Below, piece after piece: positions 8,229 through 15,671 of a stretch of DNA of 21,926 nt. The notes under the pieces were generated by a model. The model saw nothing but the letters and a program-made list of their open reading frames with translations, was not told the DNA's origin and made no database searches. The stretch is from assembly GCA_016926985.1 (NCBI GenBank), contig JAFGNO010000203.1, positions 1-21,926 of the forward strand, written 5' to 3'. The DNA comes from Anaerolineae bacterium (GTDB lineage: Bacteria; Chloroflexota; Anaerolineae; Aggregatilineales; UBA3940). The position numbers and the translations under genes were made by a program. Every line of letters begins with the position of its first letter. The first letter of the stretch is position 1.

Positions 8229-8313
8229 ACGCCGTTATTTACATCATCTCCCTGGTTATCGTATCGCGCCAGTGGCATAACCTGCCGATAATACTGTAAT
8301 CTATAAGCAGGTA

Positions 8314-9567
8314 ATGATCGAAATTTCCGGGTTCTGCTCGGAACGCGCCTGGTACCCGCTTATCGGAATGAGAACCATATTGCAACCTTTGAAGACTTCC
8401 CACATTGAGTTTCCAACCCGGCAACCCAAGGACTGCCGGGTGCTCGTGGTTGACGATAATAAAGAGATCGTTGAAGTATTCACGAAATTCCTTGCCCGTG
8501 ATGGATACCAGATCAAATCTACCACGAACGCGCATGACGCCCTAAAACTGGTTGAGCAGTTTAAGCCCGACGTCATTGTGTTAGACGTTATCATGCCCGG
8601 CTTGTCCGGGATAGAGATCTGCCGCCAGATCAAATCATCCGATAAGACTCGACTGCTACCTATCGTGCTGGTTACTGGCAAAACCGAGCGCTCAAACCGC
8701 CTGGCGGGCATCGAGGCCGGAGCTGATGACCTGCTGACCAAACCGGTTGACCTAGTAGAGCTGACAACACGGGTGCGTTCACTGATCCGGACCAAGCAGC
8801 TTTATGAAGCTGTTGAACAATATAACCAGGAACTGGAACAGCGGGTAGAAGCCCGCACCTCCGAACTGCGCGAGGCTAACCAGCGGCTGGACGAGTTGAG
8901 CAAGCTAAAAGGCCGCATCCTTAACACAATTGCCCACGAACTTCGCACCCCCCTAGGAGAAACAAAAAACGCGCTGTGGTTGATCAACCAGGAAGATCCA
9001 CCCGAACGGATGCGGGACCTGGTGGACCGGATGAACGATTCGTTCCGGCAACTCGAACTCAAGATTGATGACATCAGCGTATATGCTGACCCAACCGAAC
9101 TGAAGCGCACGCCAACATCTACCGCCGACCTGATTGCAGGTGCCCTTGGACGAGTCCGGCAAATCCGGGGACGCAATATCGACGACGTTGAATTGAAGGT
9201 TGAGCGGAACCTCCCCCCTATAGATGTGGACTCAAACCGGATGACAAGAGTCATGGCAAATCTTATTGATAACGGCCTCAAGTATGGCAGTGGTAAACCC
9301 GTCTCAGTTCAGGCAAAGCGTGTGGATGACGGCGTTTACATCGCTATACATGATAATGGCCCTGGCATCTCTGATGAGGCTAAACAGATCATGTTTCAGC
9401 TTTTTCGTCAGGGAGATGAGAGTGTAAAAAGGCGCTATGGGGGAATAGGGCTTGGCCTGGCGATGGTAAAAACCATCCTTGAGGCACATCACATTGAGCT
9501 TACATACAAAAGCAGCCCCGAAACAGGCACAACTTTCATGTTTACACTGCCGATTGCCACGCTGTAA
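8314..9567 (+). CDS. Receiver-histidine kinase hybrid protein
   Basis: A 417-residue cytosolic signalling protein. An N-terminal receiver domain (about 42-158) has D47/D48, phosphoacceptor D91 (VLDVIMPG), T121 and K143. A charged coiled coil (about 160-200) leads to a dimerisation domain with H208 in AHELRTPL. The ATPase domain has an N box (N316, D319, N320), DNGPGIS (347-353) and GGIGLGLAM (376-384). There is no membrane segment and no separate sensor domain, so the receiver may itself be the input to the kinase. The start is uncertain: ATG 8314 has AGCAGG too close for a normal binding site, and ATG 8368 is possible; either keeps all domains. The gene is divergent from the PH-like membrane protein gene and converges on the HAD gene, with only three bases between the stop codons. 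Confidence 0.93.
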   Translation: MIEISGFCSERAWYPLIGMRTILQPLKTSHIEFPTRQPKDCRVLVVDDNKEIVEVFTKFLARDGYQIKSTTNAHDALKLVEQFKPDVIVLDVIMPGLSGIEICRQIKSSDKTRLLPIVLVTGKTERSNRLAGIEAGADDLLTKPVDLVELTTRVRSLIRTKQLYEAVEQYNQELEQRVEARTSELREANQRLDELSKLKGRILNTIAHELRTPLGETKNALWLINQEDPPERMRDLVDRMNDSFRQLELKIDDISVYADPTELKRTPTSTADLIAGALGRVRQIRGRNIDDVELKVERNLPPIDVDSNRMTRVMANLIDNGLKYGSGKPVSVQAKRVDDGVYIAIHDNGPGISDEAKQIMFQLFRQGDESVKRRYGGIGLGLAMVKTILEAHHIELTYKSSPETGTTFMFTLPIATL

Positions 9568-9570
9568 CAA

Positions 9571-10779
9571 TCACCCACAGACGGTGAGAGCATAGGCAAT
9601 GGCTTCTCGCATCTGGGCGAGATGAGTCCGATCGTGCTCGGCAACAAAGCGTACATTTTCCCGGAGCGTTATTGGGCCAAAAATGGCATCTCGCGCAGGC
9701 CGATCCCAGTCCGCCGGTTCCAGCCCGGCCAAAAACCTCACGGTTTCAGCACGCATTTCAGCGAACTGTTCGAGTGCTTTTCTTATCTTCTGTTCACGAT
9801 AATCCCGCGAACCTGACCATGGATTGGTGTTTGCCGATAAGAAGGGGTTATGACGATTTAGAATCTGGGCAAAGCGTACTAACTCATCCTGTTCATGATC
9901 GTGCAGATGACAGACAATATCGCGCACTGACCATTCATCCTCTCCCGGAACACATTCCAGAACATCGACGGAATACTCCCGGCAAATCGTATCAATGATT
10001 GCGGGGAATACGCTCAATCTGATTATTGTAGCTTCTTGAGAAAGCACCCTGGGTTCCTGAGTATCCAACCATCCGGTACGCACAAGGCGGTTAAAATCGG
10101 ACAGTGTTCCGTAAGCCGATACCCGGTTTTCTCCAGGGGGGTGGTCCCCCGGCGCACATATCCAGTATGTATGCAAGCCCGCCCTGTGAGCCCCCAAAAT
10201 ATCCTGCTCCCAGGAATCGCCAACCATTACTGCCTCATCTGGTTCCACGCCCATCTGCTGAACAATCTCCGAATAATACTCGGGATGGGGCTTGCCAAAA
10301 TGCATGTTCTCGATGGTCGTGATCAGTTTGAAATCATAAGCATCCGCGGGAATACCCGCCCAGCGCATTCGGTAAGCAGCAGCCTGCAAAGGCAGACCGG
10401 GATTCGTAGCAATAAGGAATGGTATCTCCCTCTCCTCCAGGCTTGCCAGCAGTTCGCTGGACACAGAAAAGGGTTGAATATAGGCTTTAAGAACCGGGTA
10501 CTGGTGAGCATAAAACTGATCAAAGAGCCGGACCAGTTCAGACTCCTCAACACTCATCTCGTTACTGAAGCGCTTAAGAAAACGCTCATAGAGGGTCAGA
10601 AGCGGGGAGTTTTCAGCCAGTGCAAACCCATAGGCTGACAAAAGCTTGGAAACAAAGGTTGCCGGGTCGCTGATATGAGCCGCGAACCGCCCGAGTTCCT
10701 CAAGATAGCGTGGGAAGAACCTATCAATGCTGGTATCAGCCAGAGTATCATCAAGATCAAGCAAAACGACCTTGATCAT
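9571..10779 (-). CDS. HAD phosphatase fused to DinB-like domain
   Basis: A 402-residue two-domain protein. The HAD half (1-235) has D8 and D10 (LDLDDT), T125 (IATNPG), K163 (FGKPHPEYY), and D188 and D193 (VGDSWEQD), with a helical cap between, so it is a HAD subfamily I hydrolase of unknown phosphoester substrate. The C-terminal half (about 255-400) looks like a four-helix DinB/YfiT-type domain: WSVRDIVCHLHDHE (283-296) and AEHDRTHLAQ (380-389). These offer His residues at 291-295, 382 and 386 for a metal site. DinB-like proteins include thiol-dependent transferases. The ATG overlaps the stop of the cysteine-rich gene in an ATGA junction, so the two are translated together. Genuine fusion rather than frame error: the reading frame is continuous and both halves are complete. 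Confidence 0.9.
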   Translation of the reverse strand: MIKVVLLDLDDTLADTSIDRFFPRYLEELGRFAAHISDPATFVSKLLSAYGFALAENSPLLTLYERFLKRFSNEMSVEESELVRLFDQFYAHQYPVLKAYIQPFSVSSELLASLEEREIPFLIATNPGLPLQAAAYRMRWAGIPADAYDFKLITTIENMHFGKPHPEYYSEIVQQMGVEPDEAVMVGDSWEQDILGAHRAGLHTYWICAPGDHPPGENRVSAYGTLSDFNRLVRTGWLDTQEPRVLSQEATIIRLSVFPAIIDTICREYSVDVLECVPGEDEWSVRDIVCHLHDHEQDELVRFAQILNRHNPFLSANTNPWSGSRDYREQKIRKALEQFAEMRAETVRFLAGLEPADWDRPARDAIFGPITLRENVRFVAEHDRTHLAQMREAIAYALTVCG

Positions 10780-11126
10780 TGCTCGCCGTCCCTTCCCAGT
10801 ATTGCGTCGATATCAGGACCATCTTGTACACACAGCGGACACCCGGTAAATGGGTTCTCAACTGGCACCTTATGTTTCCGGCAGGTAGCAATTACCCGGA
10901 TGCTTCTTCCCAACCCGAACAGGCCCTTATGGAGGGATAATGACAGTCTCAGGTGCGGGCTGGCATTGGCCCAGAGGATATCTGGCACGGGGCAACGGCG
11001 GCAGTCAGCAGGATGCCACAGGTTGCCCTGTCTGCTTTCCATCAGCAGACGGCATTCCTCCCGGCTGCGCCCACGGTGGAAATCACTGTAATAATACCTG
11101 CACTCCCTGCCATCAGGTGTAATCAT
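10776..11126 (-). CDS. Cysteine-rich small protein, unknown
   Basis: A 116-residue protein that I do not recognise. It has seven cysteines (C9, C25, C42, C45, C82, C96, C99), including two CxxC pairs, and histidines at 17, 38 and 85, so it could bind zinc or an iron-sulfur cluster. The middle (about 50-80) is hydrophobic and basic. No signal peptide is visible. The ATG has no strong ribosome binding site nearby (CAGGG lies about 15 bases upstream), so the start is only moderately sure. Its stop overlaps the start of the HAD-DinB gene by four bases, the best clue that the two work together. It lies 77 bp after efp on the same strand. Confidence 0.65.
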   Translation of the reverse strand: MITPDGRECRYYYSDFHRGRSREECRLLMESRQGNLWHPADCRRCPVPDILWANASPHLRLSLSLHKGLFGLGRSIRVIATCRKHKVPVENPFTGCPLCVQDGPDIDAILGRDGEQ

Positions 11127-11203
11127 CAGATAACAATCTACCCTGTCCGCACATTATCAAATCGGCGCAGCACGACCACTGGACCTGGATATAACCACAT
11201 TCC

Positions 11204-11761
11204 CTACACACGTGTTACATAAGAGCCGTCGCGTGTGTCGATCCGGATCACATCGCCCACATTGACAAACAGGGGAACGGTCACTTTGAGACCAGTGGCC
11301 GTTGTCACCTGCTTGGTTGCACCGGTCGCCGTATCACCGGCAATTGCCATCTCTGATTCTTCCACTGCCTGTTCGACCGTAGTAGGCAGCTCATAATCAA
11401 TTATCTCACCTTCATAGGAGGACAGCTTGAGTGACAGATTCTCGGATAAGTATTTGACATCATTCCCAAATTCATCTATGCGCATCTGGGGCTGCTCATA
11501 GGTATTCACATCCATGAAGTGAAGAAATTCACCATCAGAATACAGGTAGTCAACCACTCTGGTTTCAAGCCGGATATTTTCAACACGATCCCCGGAGTTG
11601 AAAGTCATTTCCTTCGTGACCCCTGAACGAAGGTTGCGGATCTGCACACGAATTGTCGCTTTTCCTCGACCAGGTTTGTGATGCTGATATTCGAGTACCT
11701 TAAATAGCTCCCCATCAAGGGTGAATGTCACCCCGCGTCGCAGTTCGTTTACATCGATCAT
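11204..11761 (-). CDS. efp: Elongation factor P
   Basis: A full-length 185-residue EF-P with its three beta-barrel domains: the KOW-like first domain, an OB domain (about 65-125), and the C-terminal OB domain with VPLFVNVGDVIRIDTRDGSY. EF-P binds between the P and E sites of stalled ribosomes and relieves arrest at proline runs. The loop that reaches the peptidyl transferase centre is KPGRGK, with Arg at position 32 in place of the Lys that is beta-lysylated in Escherichia coli. An open frame extends to 11971, but the ATG at 11761 has AGGAG at a seven-base spacing and starts at the family's usual MIDVNELRRG. The promoter is at 11835-11864. Confidence 0.96.
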   Translation of the reverse strand: MIDVNELRRGVTFTLDGELFKVLEYQHHKPGRGKATIRVQIRNLRSGVTKEMTFNSGDRVENIRLETRVVDYLYSDGEFLHFMDVNTYEQPQMRIDEFGNDVKYLSENLSLKLSSYEGEIIDYELPTTVEQAVEESEMAIAGDTATGATKQVTTATGLKVTVPLFVNVGDVIRIDTRDGSYVTRV

Positions 11762-11834
11762 TAACCCACTCCTATCATTCGAATTTGTGTCGCTGACACC
11801 CATTCTCCAAGCTTCTGGACACCGATGAAGGTCG

Positions 11835-11864
11835 ATTATATCCAGTGAACGGGCATTACAGCAA
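11835..11864 (-). promoter_or_regulatory. Sigma70-type promoter for efp
   Basis: On the minus strand TTGCTG (11859-11864) and TATAAT (11835-11840) are 18 bp apart. The start point would be near 11828, giving a leader of about 65 nt. It stands back to back with the tRNA-Leu promoter, with 15 bp between the two -35 boxes. Confidence 0.65.
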
Positions 11865-11879
11865 TGACTATTGCCACCG

Positions 11880-11909
11880 TTGGCAGCCACAAGACCGGCA
11901 AGATATAAT
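11880..11909 (+). promoter_or_regulatory. Sigma70-type promoter for tRNA-Leu
   Basis: TTGGCA (11880-11885) and TATAAT (11904-11909) are spaced by 18 bp. The start point would fall at about 11915-11917, only three to five bases before the mature tRNA 5' end. The -35 box forms one arm of a short inverted repeat (TGCCA/TGGCA). Confidence 0.7.
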
Positions 11910-11919
11910 GGCCCCCTGC

Positions 11920-12001
11920 GGGGGAGTGTCGGAACTGGCAGACGAGCATGACTTAGGATCATGTGCCGCAAGGCGTGCGGGTTCGAGTCCCGCCTTCCCC
12001 A
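11920..12001 (+). tRNA. tRNA-Leu (anticodon TAG)
   Basis: An 82-nt class II tRNA. The acceptor GGGGGAG pairs with CTTCCCC through one G-T wobble; discriminator A; T arm GCGGG-TTCGAGT-CCCGC. The anticodon loop carries TAG, which reads CUA and related CUN codons. The long variable arm (TGCCGCAAGGCG region) is typical for leucine tRNA. No CCA is encoded; the next bases are CAG. Confidence 0.94.
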
Positions 12002-12010
12002 CAGAATTGG

Positions 12011-12031
12011 GGCTCTACTTCAGGTAGAGCC
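12011..12031 (+). terminator. Possible hairpin terminator after tRNA-Leu
   Basis: An eight-base-pair hairpin (GGCTCTAC and GTAGAGCC, five-base loop) begins nine bases after the tRNA. The tail is only CTTCCG, with no U run, so termination is uncertain. It may instead be a processing or stability element. Confidence 0.35.
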
Positions 12032-12091
12032 TTCCGTCTGTCCGAGCGTGGATTTCTTACAAAATTCATATGCCGGACGGTCCCGGCGTGA

Positions 12092-12120
12092 TGGCATGTG
12101 ACTATTGCCCATGATATAAT
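12092..12120 (+). promoter_or_regulatory. Promoter for the tig-clpP-clpX operon
   Basis: TATAAT (12115-12120) lies 17 bp after TGGCAT (12092-12097). The -10 is perfect and the -35 is weak. Transcription would begin near 12127, inside the longest possible trigger factor frame but 25 bases before the GTG at 12152. This supports the GTG start. Confidence 0.6.
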
Positions 12121-12151
12121 CGATCATTACTTCACTAACAAGGATTGCACC

Positions 12152-13672
12152 GTGCCCAATCAGGAAATTGAGATACTTGATGACCATCAGGCCAAGATCG
12201 TCGTAACCGTCGACCCTGAACGCCTGGAGAAAGAAAAGCGAGCGGCGGCTCGCCGAATCGCGAAAAAAGTAAACATTCCCGGATTCCGGAAAGGGAAAGC
12301 CCCTTACCACATCATTGTTCAGCATTACGGCGAGGCTGCCATTCTGGATGAAGCCATAGACCCCCTTGGACAGGCTGTTTATACAGAAGCCCTGGATGAA
12401 GGCCAGATCGAGCCCTATGCGCCCGGAATACTGAGTGATCTTTCACTCGACCCGCCGATCTTTACCTTCATGGTCCCCCTGATCCCGGAAGTAAACCTGG
12501 GTAGCTATCGTGAAGTCCGTGTGGACTATGACCCCCCAGAAGTTCTGGATGCGGATATTGATGAGGTTCTTAAGCGGCTTCAGGATCAGTATGCCACTTT
12601 TGATCCCATCCAGTCTTCAATCGAGTTCGGAAAATATGCTCTGCTTGATATCGTTGGTAAATTGGTTCGTCCAGAAGACTCCAACAATGATCTGGAACCA
12701 AGTAGCGATCCCAATGAAGCAGGCAATAATATCTGGGTCAATCGCAAGGGTATCCGCATCAAGATTGACGAAGACTCCACCTACCCTGTCCCCGGTTTTT
12801 CAAAGCAGCTAGTTGGCATGACTGCCGACGAACAGCGCAGCTTCACCATGTCCTTTATAGCTGATGATGAGGGTGTTGCCGAAGCGCTTCGTGGGAAGAC
12901 CGTGTCATTTGAAGTGAATTGCCTGGAAGTCTACGAGCACAATCTGCCTGAGCTTGACGATGGGTTTGCATCAGAGGTTGACAGCGATTATCAGACCCTT
13001 GAAGACCTCCGCAGCGATGTGAGGAAACAGCTTGTCGACGAAGCGGAGCAAACAGCCCGGACAACCTATACTGACAGAATATTTGACGTGCTCATCAGCG
13101 ACTATGCTACTCTGAAGTATCCCCCTGTCATGATAGATGAGCAGATTGATCACATGCTCGAGGATATGGAAAGCAATCTGCAGAGGCAGGGAATAAATCT
13201 GGACGATTACCTGAAAATTACAGGTAAAGACAAAGATGCCCTGCGTGAAGAGTATCGCGAACACGCAGAAAAGCAGCTGGCCAAAGCACTGATCCTCAGT
13301 GAACTGGTGATGGCCGAGGGCCTGTCCATTACCGATGAGGAAATCGAAGACGAGATTAGCACTGCCGTTCTGCCGTTTGGCTCACAAGCTCAACTTATGC
13401 GACAGTTCCTTTCCTCGAAAGAAGCCCGCAGAGATCTGGCCAACCGCCTCCTGACCGATAAAGGGATCACCCGGATGATTAAGATTGCGCGCGGGGAAAA
13501 CCCCGAGATTGGCGAAGAAAAGGCGCCTGAACAGGAAGGGGAACCGGAATCCAGCGTCAGCGAAACTCACACAACCGATTCCCTTGTGGAAGAAAACCCA
13601 GCCGATACGCCAGAAGTATCAGATGCGGCCAGCGGGCAGGAAGAGTCACCCAACCCCACCACCGAAATATAG
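12152..13672 (+). CDS. tig: Trigger factor (ribosome-bound chaperone, PPIase)
   Basis: A 506-residue trigger factor. The ribosome-binding N-domain has the signature NIPGFRKGKAP (about 40-50 from the GTG start). A PPIase domain follows at about 150-250, and a long helical C-terminal domain holds the chaperone arms. It shelters nascent chains at the ribosomal tunnel exit. Start choice: the frame is open from ATG 12098, but the TATAAT promoter box lies within that extension, and GTG 12152 has AAGGA at a seven-base spacing and begins the usual PNQEIEILDD strand. The C-terminus carries about 50 extra acidic, Glu/Ser/Thr/Pro-rich residues with no expected fold, making it longer than the usual 430 or so. 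First gene of the tig-clpP-clpX operon; 25 bp separate it from clpP. Confidence 0.95.
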   Translation: MPNQEIEILDDHQAKIVVTVDPERLEKEKRAAARRIAKKVNIPGFRKGKAPYHIIVQHYGEAAILDEAIDPLGQAVYTEALDEGQIEPYAPGILSDLSLDPPIFTFMVPLIPEVNLGSYREVRVDYDPPEVLDADIDEVLKRLQDQYATFDPIQSSIEFGKYALLDIVGKLVRPEDSNNDLEPSSDPNEAGNNIWVNRKGIRIKIDEDSTYPVPGFSKQLVGMTADEQRSFTMSFIADDEGVAEALRGKTVSFEVNCLEVYEHNLPELDDGFASEVDSDYQTLEDLRSDVRKQLVDEAEQTARTTYTDRIFDVLISDYATLKYPPVMIDEQIDHMLEDMESNLQRQGINLDDYLKITGKDKDALREEYREHAEKQLAKALILSELVMAEGLSITDEEIEDEISTAVLPFGSQAQLMRQFLSSKEARRDLANRLLTDKGITRMIKIARGENPEIGEEKAPEQEGEPESSVSETHTTDSLVEENPADTPEVSDAASGQEESPNPTTEI

Positions 13673-13697
13673 ACACTGTTAAAGAAAGGTTCCAGTA

Positions 13698-14312
13698 ATG
13701 AGCTTATCAATACCAACCAATCTGATCCCAATGGTTGTTGAATCGTCAGGGCGCGGCGAACGTGCATATGATATTTTTTCGCTGCTGCTCAAAGAACGCA
13801 TTGTGTTTGTGGGCACGTCCATAAGCGATCAGGTAGCCAACCTGATCGTGGCACAGCTCCTCTTCCTGAACCGCGAGGATCCCGAGAAGGAAATCCAGGT
13901 GTTCATCAACTCGCCGGGCGGGCAGATTTACGCCGGCCTAGGGATTTATGACACCATGCAGCAGATAACTGCCCCGGTCAGCACAGTCGCCGTCGGCTTT
14001 ACCGCCAGCTTTGGCACGGTGCTGCTGACAGCCGGCACCAAAGGACGCCGCTATGCGCTCCCCAATGCCACCGTTCACCTCCACCAACCGATAGGCGGCG
14101 CACAAGGACAGGCAACAGACATTGAAATCCAGGCAAAGGAAATCCTGCGCCTGCGGGAACGCCTAAACAACGTGCTCTCTTTACATACAGGCCAGCCTGT
14201 TGAAAAGATCGCGGATGACACCGACCGGGATATTTTCCTCACTGCTGAACAGGCGGTGGAGTATGGATTAATAGACGGCGTTCTGGATCCCCCGAATAAG
14301 GCGGCGGAGTAA
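13698..14312 (+). CDS. clpP: ATP-dependent Clp protease proteolytic subunit
   Basis: A 204-residue serine protease that forms the two-ring tetradecameric chamber fed by ClpX or other Clp ATPases. The catalytic triad is S104 (TASFG), H129 (VHLHQPIGG) and D174 (DDTDRD). The oxyanion strand INSPGGQI is at 70-77. The sequence before the nucleophile is GFTASFG rather than the common GQAASMG, but the essential Gly, Ser and Gly are kept. AAAGG precedes the ATG by eight bases. The N-terminus is short, so any propeptide is only a few residues. It lies between tig and clpX with very small gaps, as in many bacteria. Confidence 0.96.
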   Translation: MSLSIPTNLIPMVVESSGRGERAYDIFSLLLKERIVFVGTSISDQVANLIVAQLLFLNREDPEKEIQVFINSPGGQIYAGLGIYDTMQQITAPVSTVAVGFTASFGTVLLTAGTKGRRYALPNATVHLHQPIGGAQGQATDIEIQAKEILRLRERLNNVLSLHTGQPVEKIADDTDRDIFLTAEQAVEYGLIDGVLDPPNKAAE

Positions 14313-14313
14313 G

Positions 14314-15597
14314 ATGCAATCCAAACCGGTTGGGCCGCAGCACTGCTCATTTTGCCGAAGACCAGTATCAGAGGTTAACCGTGTGATCTCCGGCCCGGAA
14401 GGGGTTTTTATCTGCGATGAGTGTGTCGACCTTTGCCGCGAAATCCTCAACGAGGAAGCCTCGATTGATAGCAAGGCTGACGACTTTGAGAACAAGCCCC
14501 TCCCTTCCCCACAGGAGATCTTTGAACACCTCAATGAATATGTGATTGGGCAGGACAAAGCAAAACGGACTCTGGCAGTGGCTGTTTACAATCACTACAA
14601 ACGTGTGCGAGCAGGCAGCAAGCTGGATGATGTTGAGATTGACAAAAGTAATATCCTGCTGCTTGGTCCTACCGGAGTTGGCAAGACGCTCCTGGCACAT
14701 ACCCTGGCCCGTCTGCTGGATGTGCCATTCTGCATCACCGACGCCACCGCGCTCACGGAGGCGGGTTATGTTGGCGAGGACGTGGAGAATATCCTGCTGC
14801 GCCTGATACAGGCTGCCGATTACGATATTGCACGCGCCGAGCAGGGAATCATCTACATCGATGAGATCGATAAGACTGCCCGGAAGACCGGTGACAACCC
14901 ATCCCTGACCCGGGATGTCAGCGGAGAAGGTGTCCAACAGGCGCTTTTGAAGATCATCGAGGGTACATTAGCAAATGTGCCACCACGCGGTGGGCGCAAG
15001 CATCCACATGAGGAATTTATCCAGATCAACACACATAACATCCTCTTTATCTGCGGCGGCACATTTGACACCATTGACGAGATTATCGCCAAACGTGTTG
15101 GGGTTAAAGGGCAGATTTCGTTTCAATCAAACGCCAAACGCAAGAACTACACCGAATCTGACCTGCTGCACCTGGCCAGCCCGGAGGATTTTATTGAATT
15201 TGGCATGATCCCGGAAATCATGGGCCGCCTGCCGGTCACGGTAGCTGTGGACCCTTTGGACAAAGAGTCGTTGATCAGGATTCTCACAGAGCCACGCAAT
15301 GCGCTCACACGGCAGTATAAAGCAATGTTTACGCTGGACCATGTTAAACTTGAGTTCACACCTGAAGCACTGGCTGCCGCTGCAGACCTGGCAATGGAGC
15401 GCGAGACAGGCGCACGCGGGCTGCGGTCCATCATTGAGCGCGCGCTGCTGGACGTGATGTTCGAAATCCCCTCACGGGATGATATCAAAAAAGTTGTGAT
15501 CGATGACCACGCAATATGCGGCACATCACGCCCAATCATCCTCTCGGAAAACGAGAGCCGGCTTCGCTGGCAAGATGAAGACGACCTAGCCGCCTAG
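14314..15597 (+). CDS. clpX: ATP-dependent Clp protease ATPase subunit ClpX
   Basis: A 427-residue AAA+ unfoldase that delivers substrates to ClpP. The N-terminal C4 zinc domain uses C11, C14, C34 and C37. Then come Walker A GPTGVGKT (118-125), the pore loop GYVG (151-154), Walker B IIYIDEID (179-186), the RKH loop (228-230) and sensor 2 GARGLRS (366-372). The loop that docks on ClpP is normally I/L-G-F; here it reads ISF (268-270). The ATG starts one base after the clpP stop, with GGAG just before it, so translational coupling is expected. A strong terminator follows at 15625-15656. Confidence 0.97.
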   Translation: MQSKPVGPQHCSFCRRPVSEVNRVISGPEGVFICDECVDLCREILNEEASIDSKADDFENKPLPSPQEIFEHLNEYVIGQDKAKRTLAVAVYNHYKRVRAGSKLDDVEIDKSNILLLGPTGVGKTLLAHTLARLLDVPFCITDATALTEAGYVGEDVENILLRLIQAADYDIARAEQGIIYIDEIDKTARKTGDNPSLTRDVSGEGVQQALLKIIEGTLANVPPRGGRKHPHEEFIQINTHNILFICGGTFDTIDEIIAKRVGVKGQISFQSNAKRKNYTESDLLHLASPEDFIEFGMIPEIMGRLPVTVAVDPLDKESLIRILTEPRNALTRQYKAMFTLDHVKLEFTPEALAAAADLAMERETGARGLRSIIERALLDVMFEIPSRDDIKKVVIDDHAICGTSRPIILSENESRLRWQDEDDLAA

Positions 15598-15624
15598 TGT
15601 TTCTCGGCTATATTTTGGAAATAC

Positions 15625-15656
15625 AAAAGGACCGGCAATAAAGCCAGTCCTTTTTT
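15625..15656 (+). terminator. Rho-independent terminator after clpX
   Basis: The stem AAAGGAC-C-GGC pairs with GCC-A-GTCCTTT (one internal mismatch) around an AATAAA loop, followed by six T residues. On the minus strand the A run before the stem becomes a short T run, so it could also serve the converging hydrolase gene at 15672. Confidence 0.88.
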
Positions 15657-15671
15657 CATTGCTAATTGATA

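Noticed and set aside
8272..8297. TGGCAT and TAATCT 18 bp apart as a promoter for the kinase
   Set aside because: Both hexamers deviate from consensus and other A/T-rich pairs are nearby, so I could not choose one with confidence.
8301..9570. Minus-strand frames opposite the kinase
   Set aside because: Ser/Arg-rich shadow composition, and the plus strand encodes a complete REC-kinase with all motifs.
11762..11971. N-terminal extension of EF-P by 70 residues
   Set aside because: The extension has no EF-P similarity, covers the efp promoter and the divergent tRNA-Leu promoter and gene, and lies upstream of a much better start with AGGAG.
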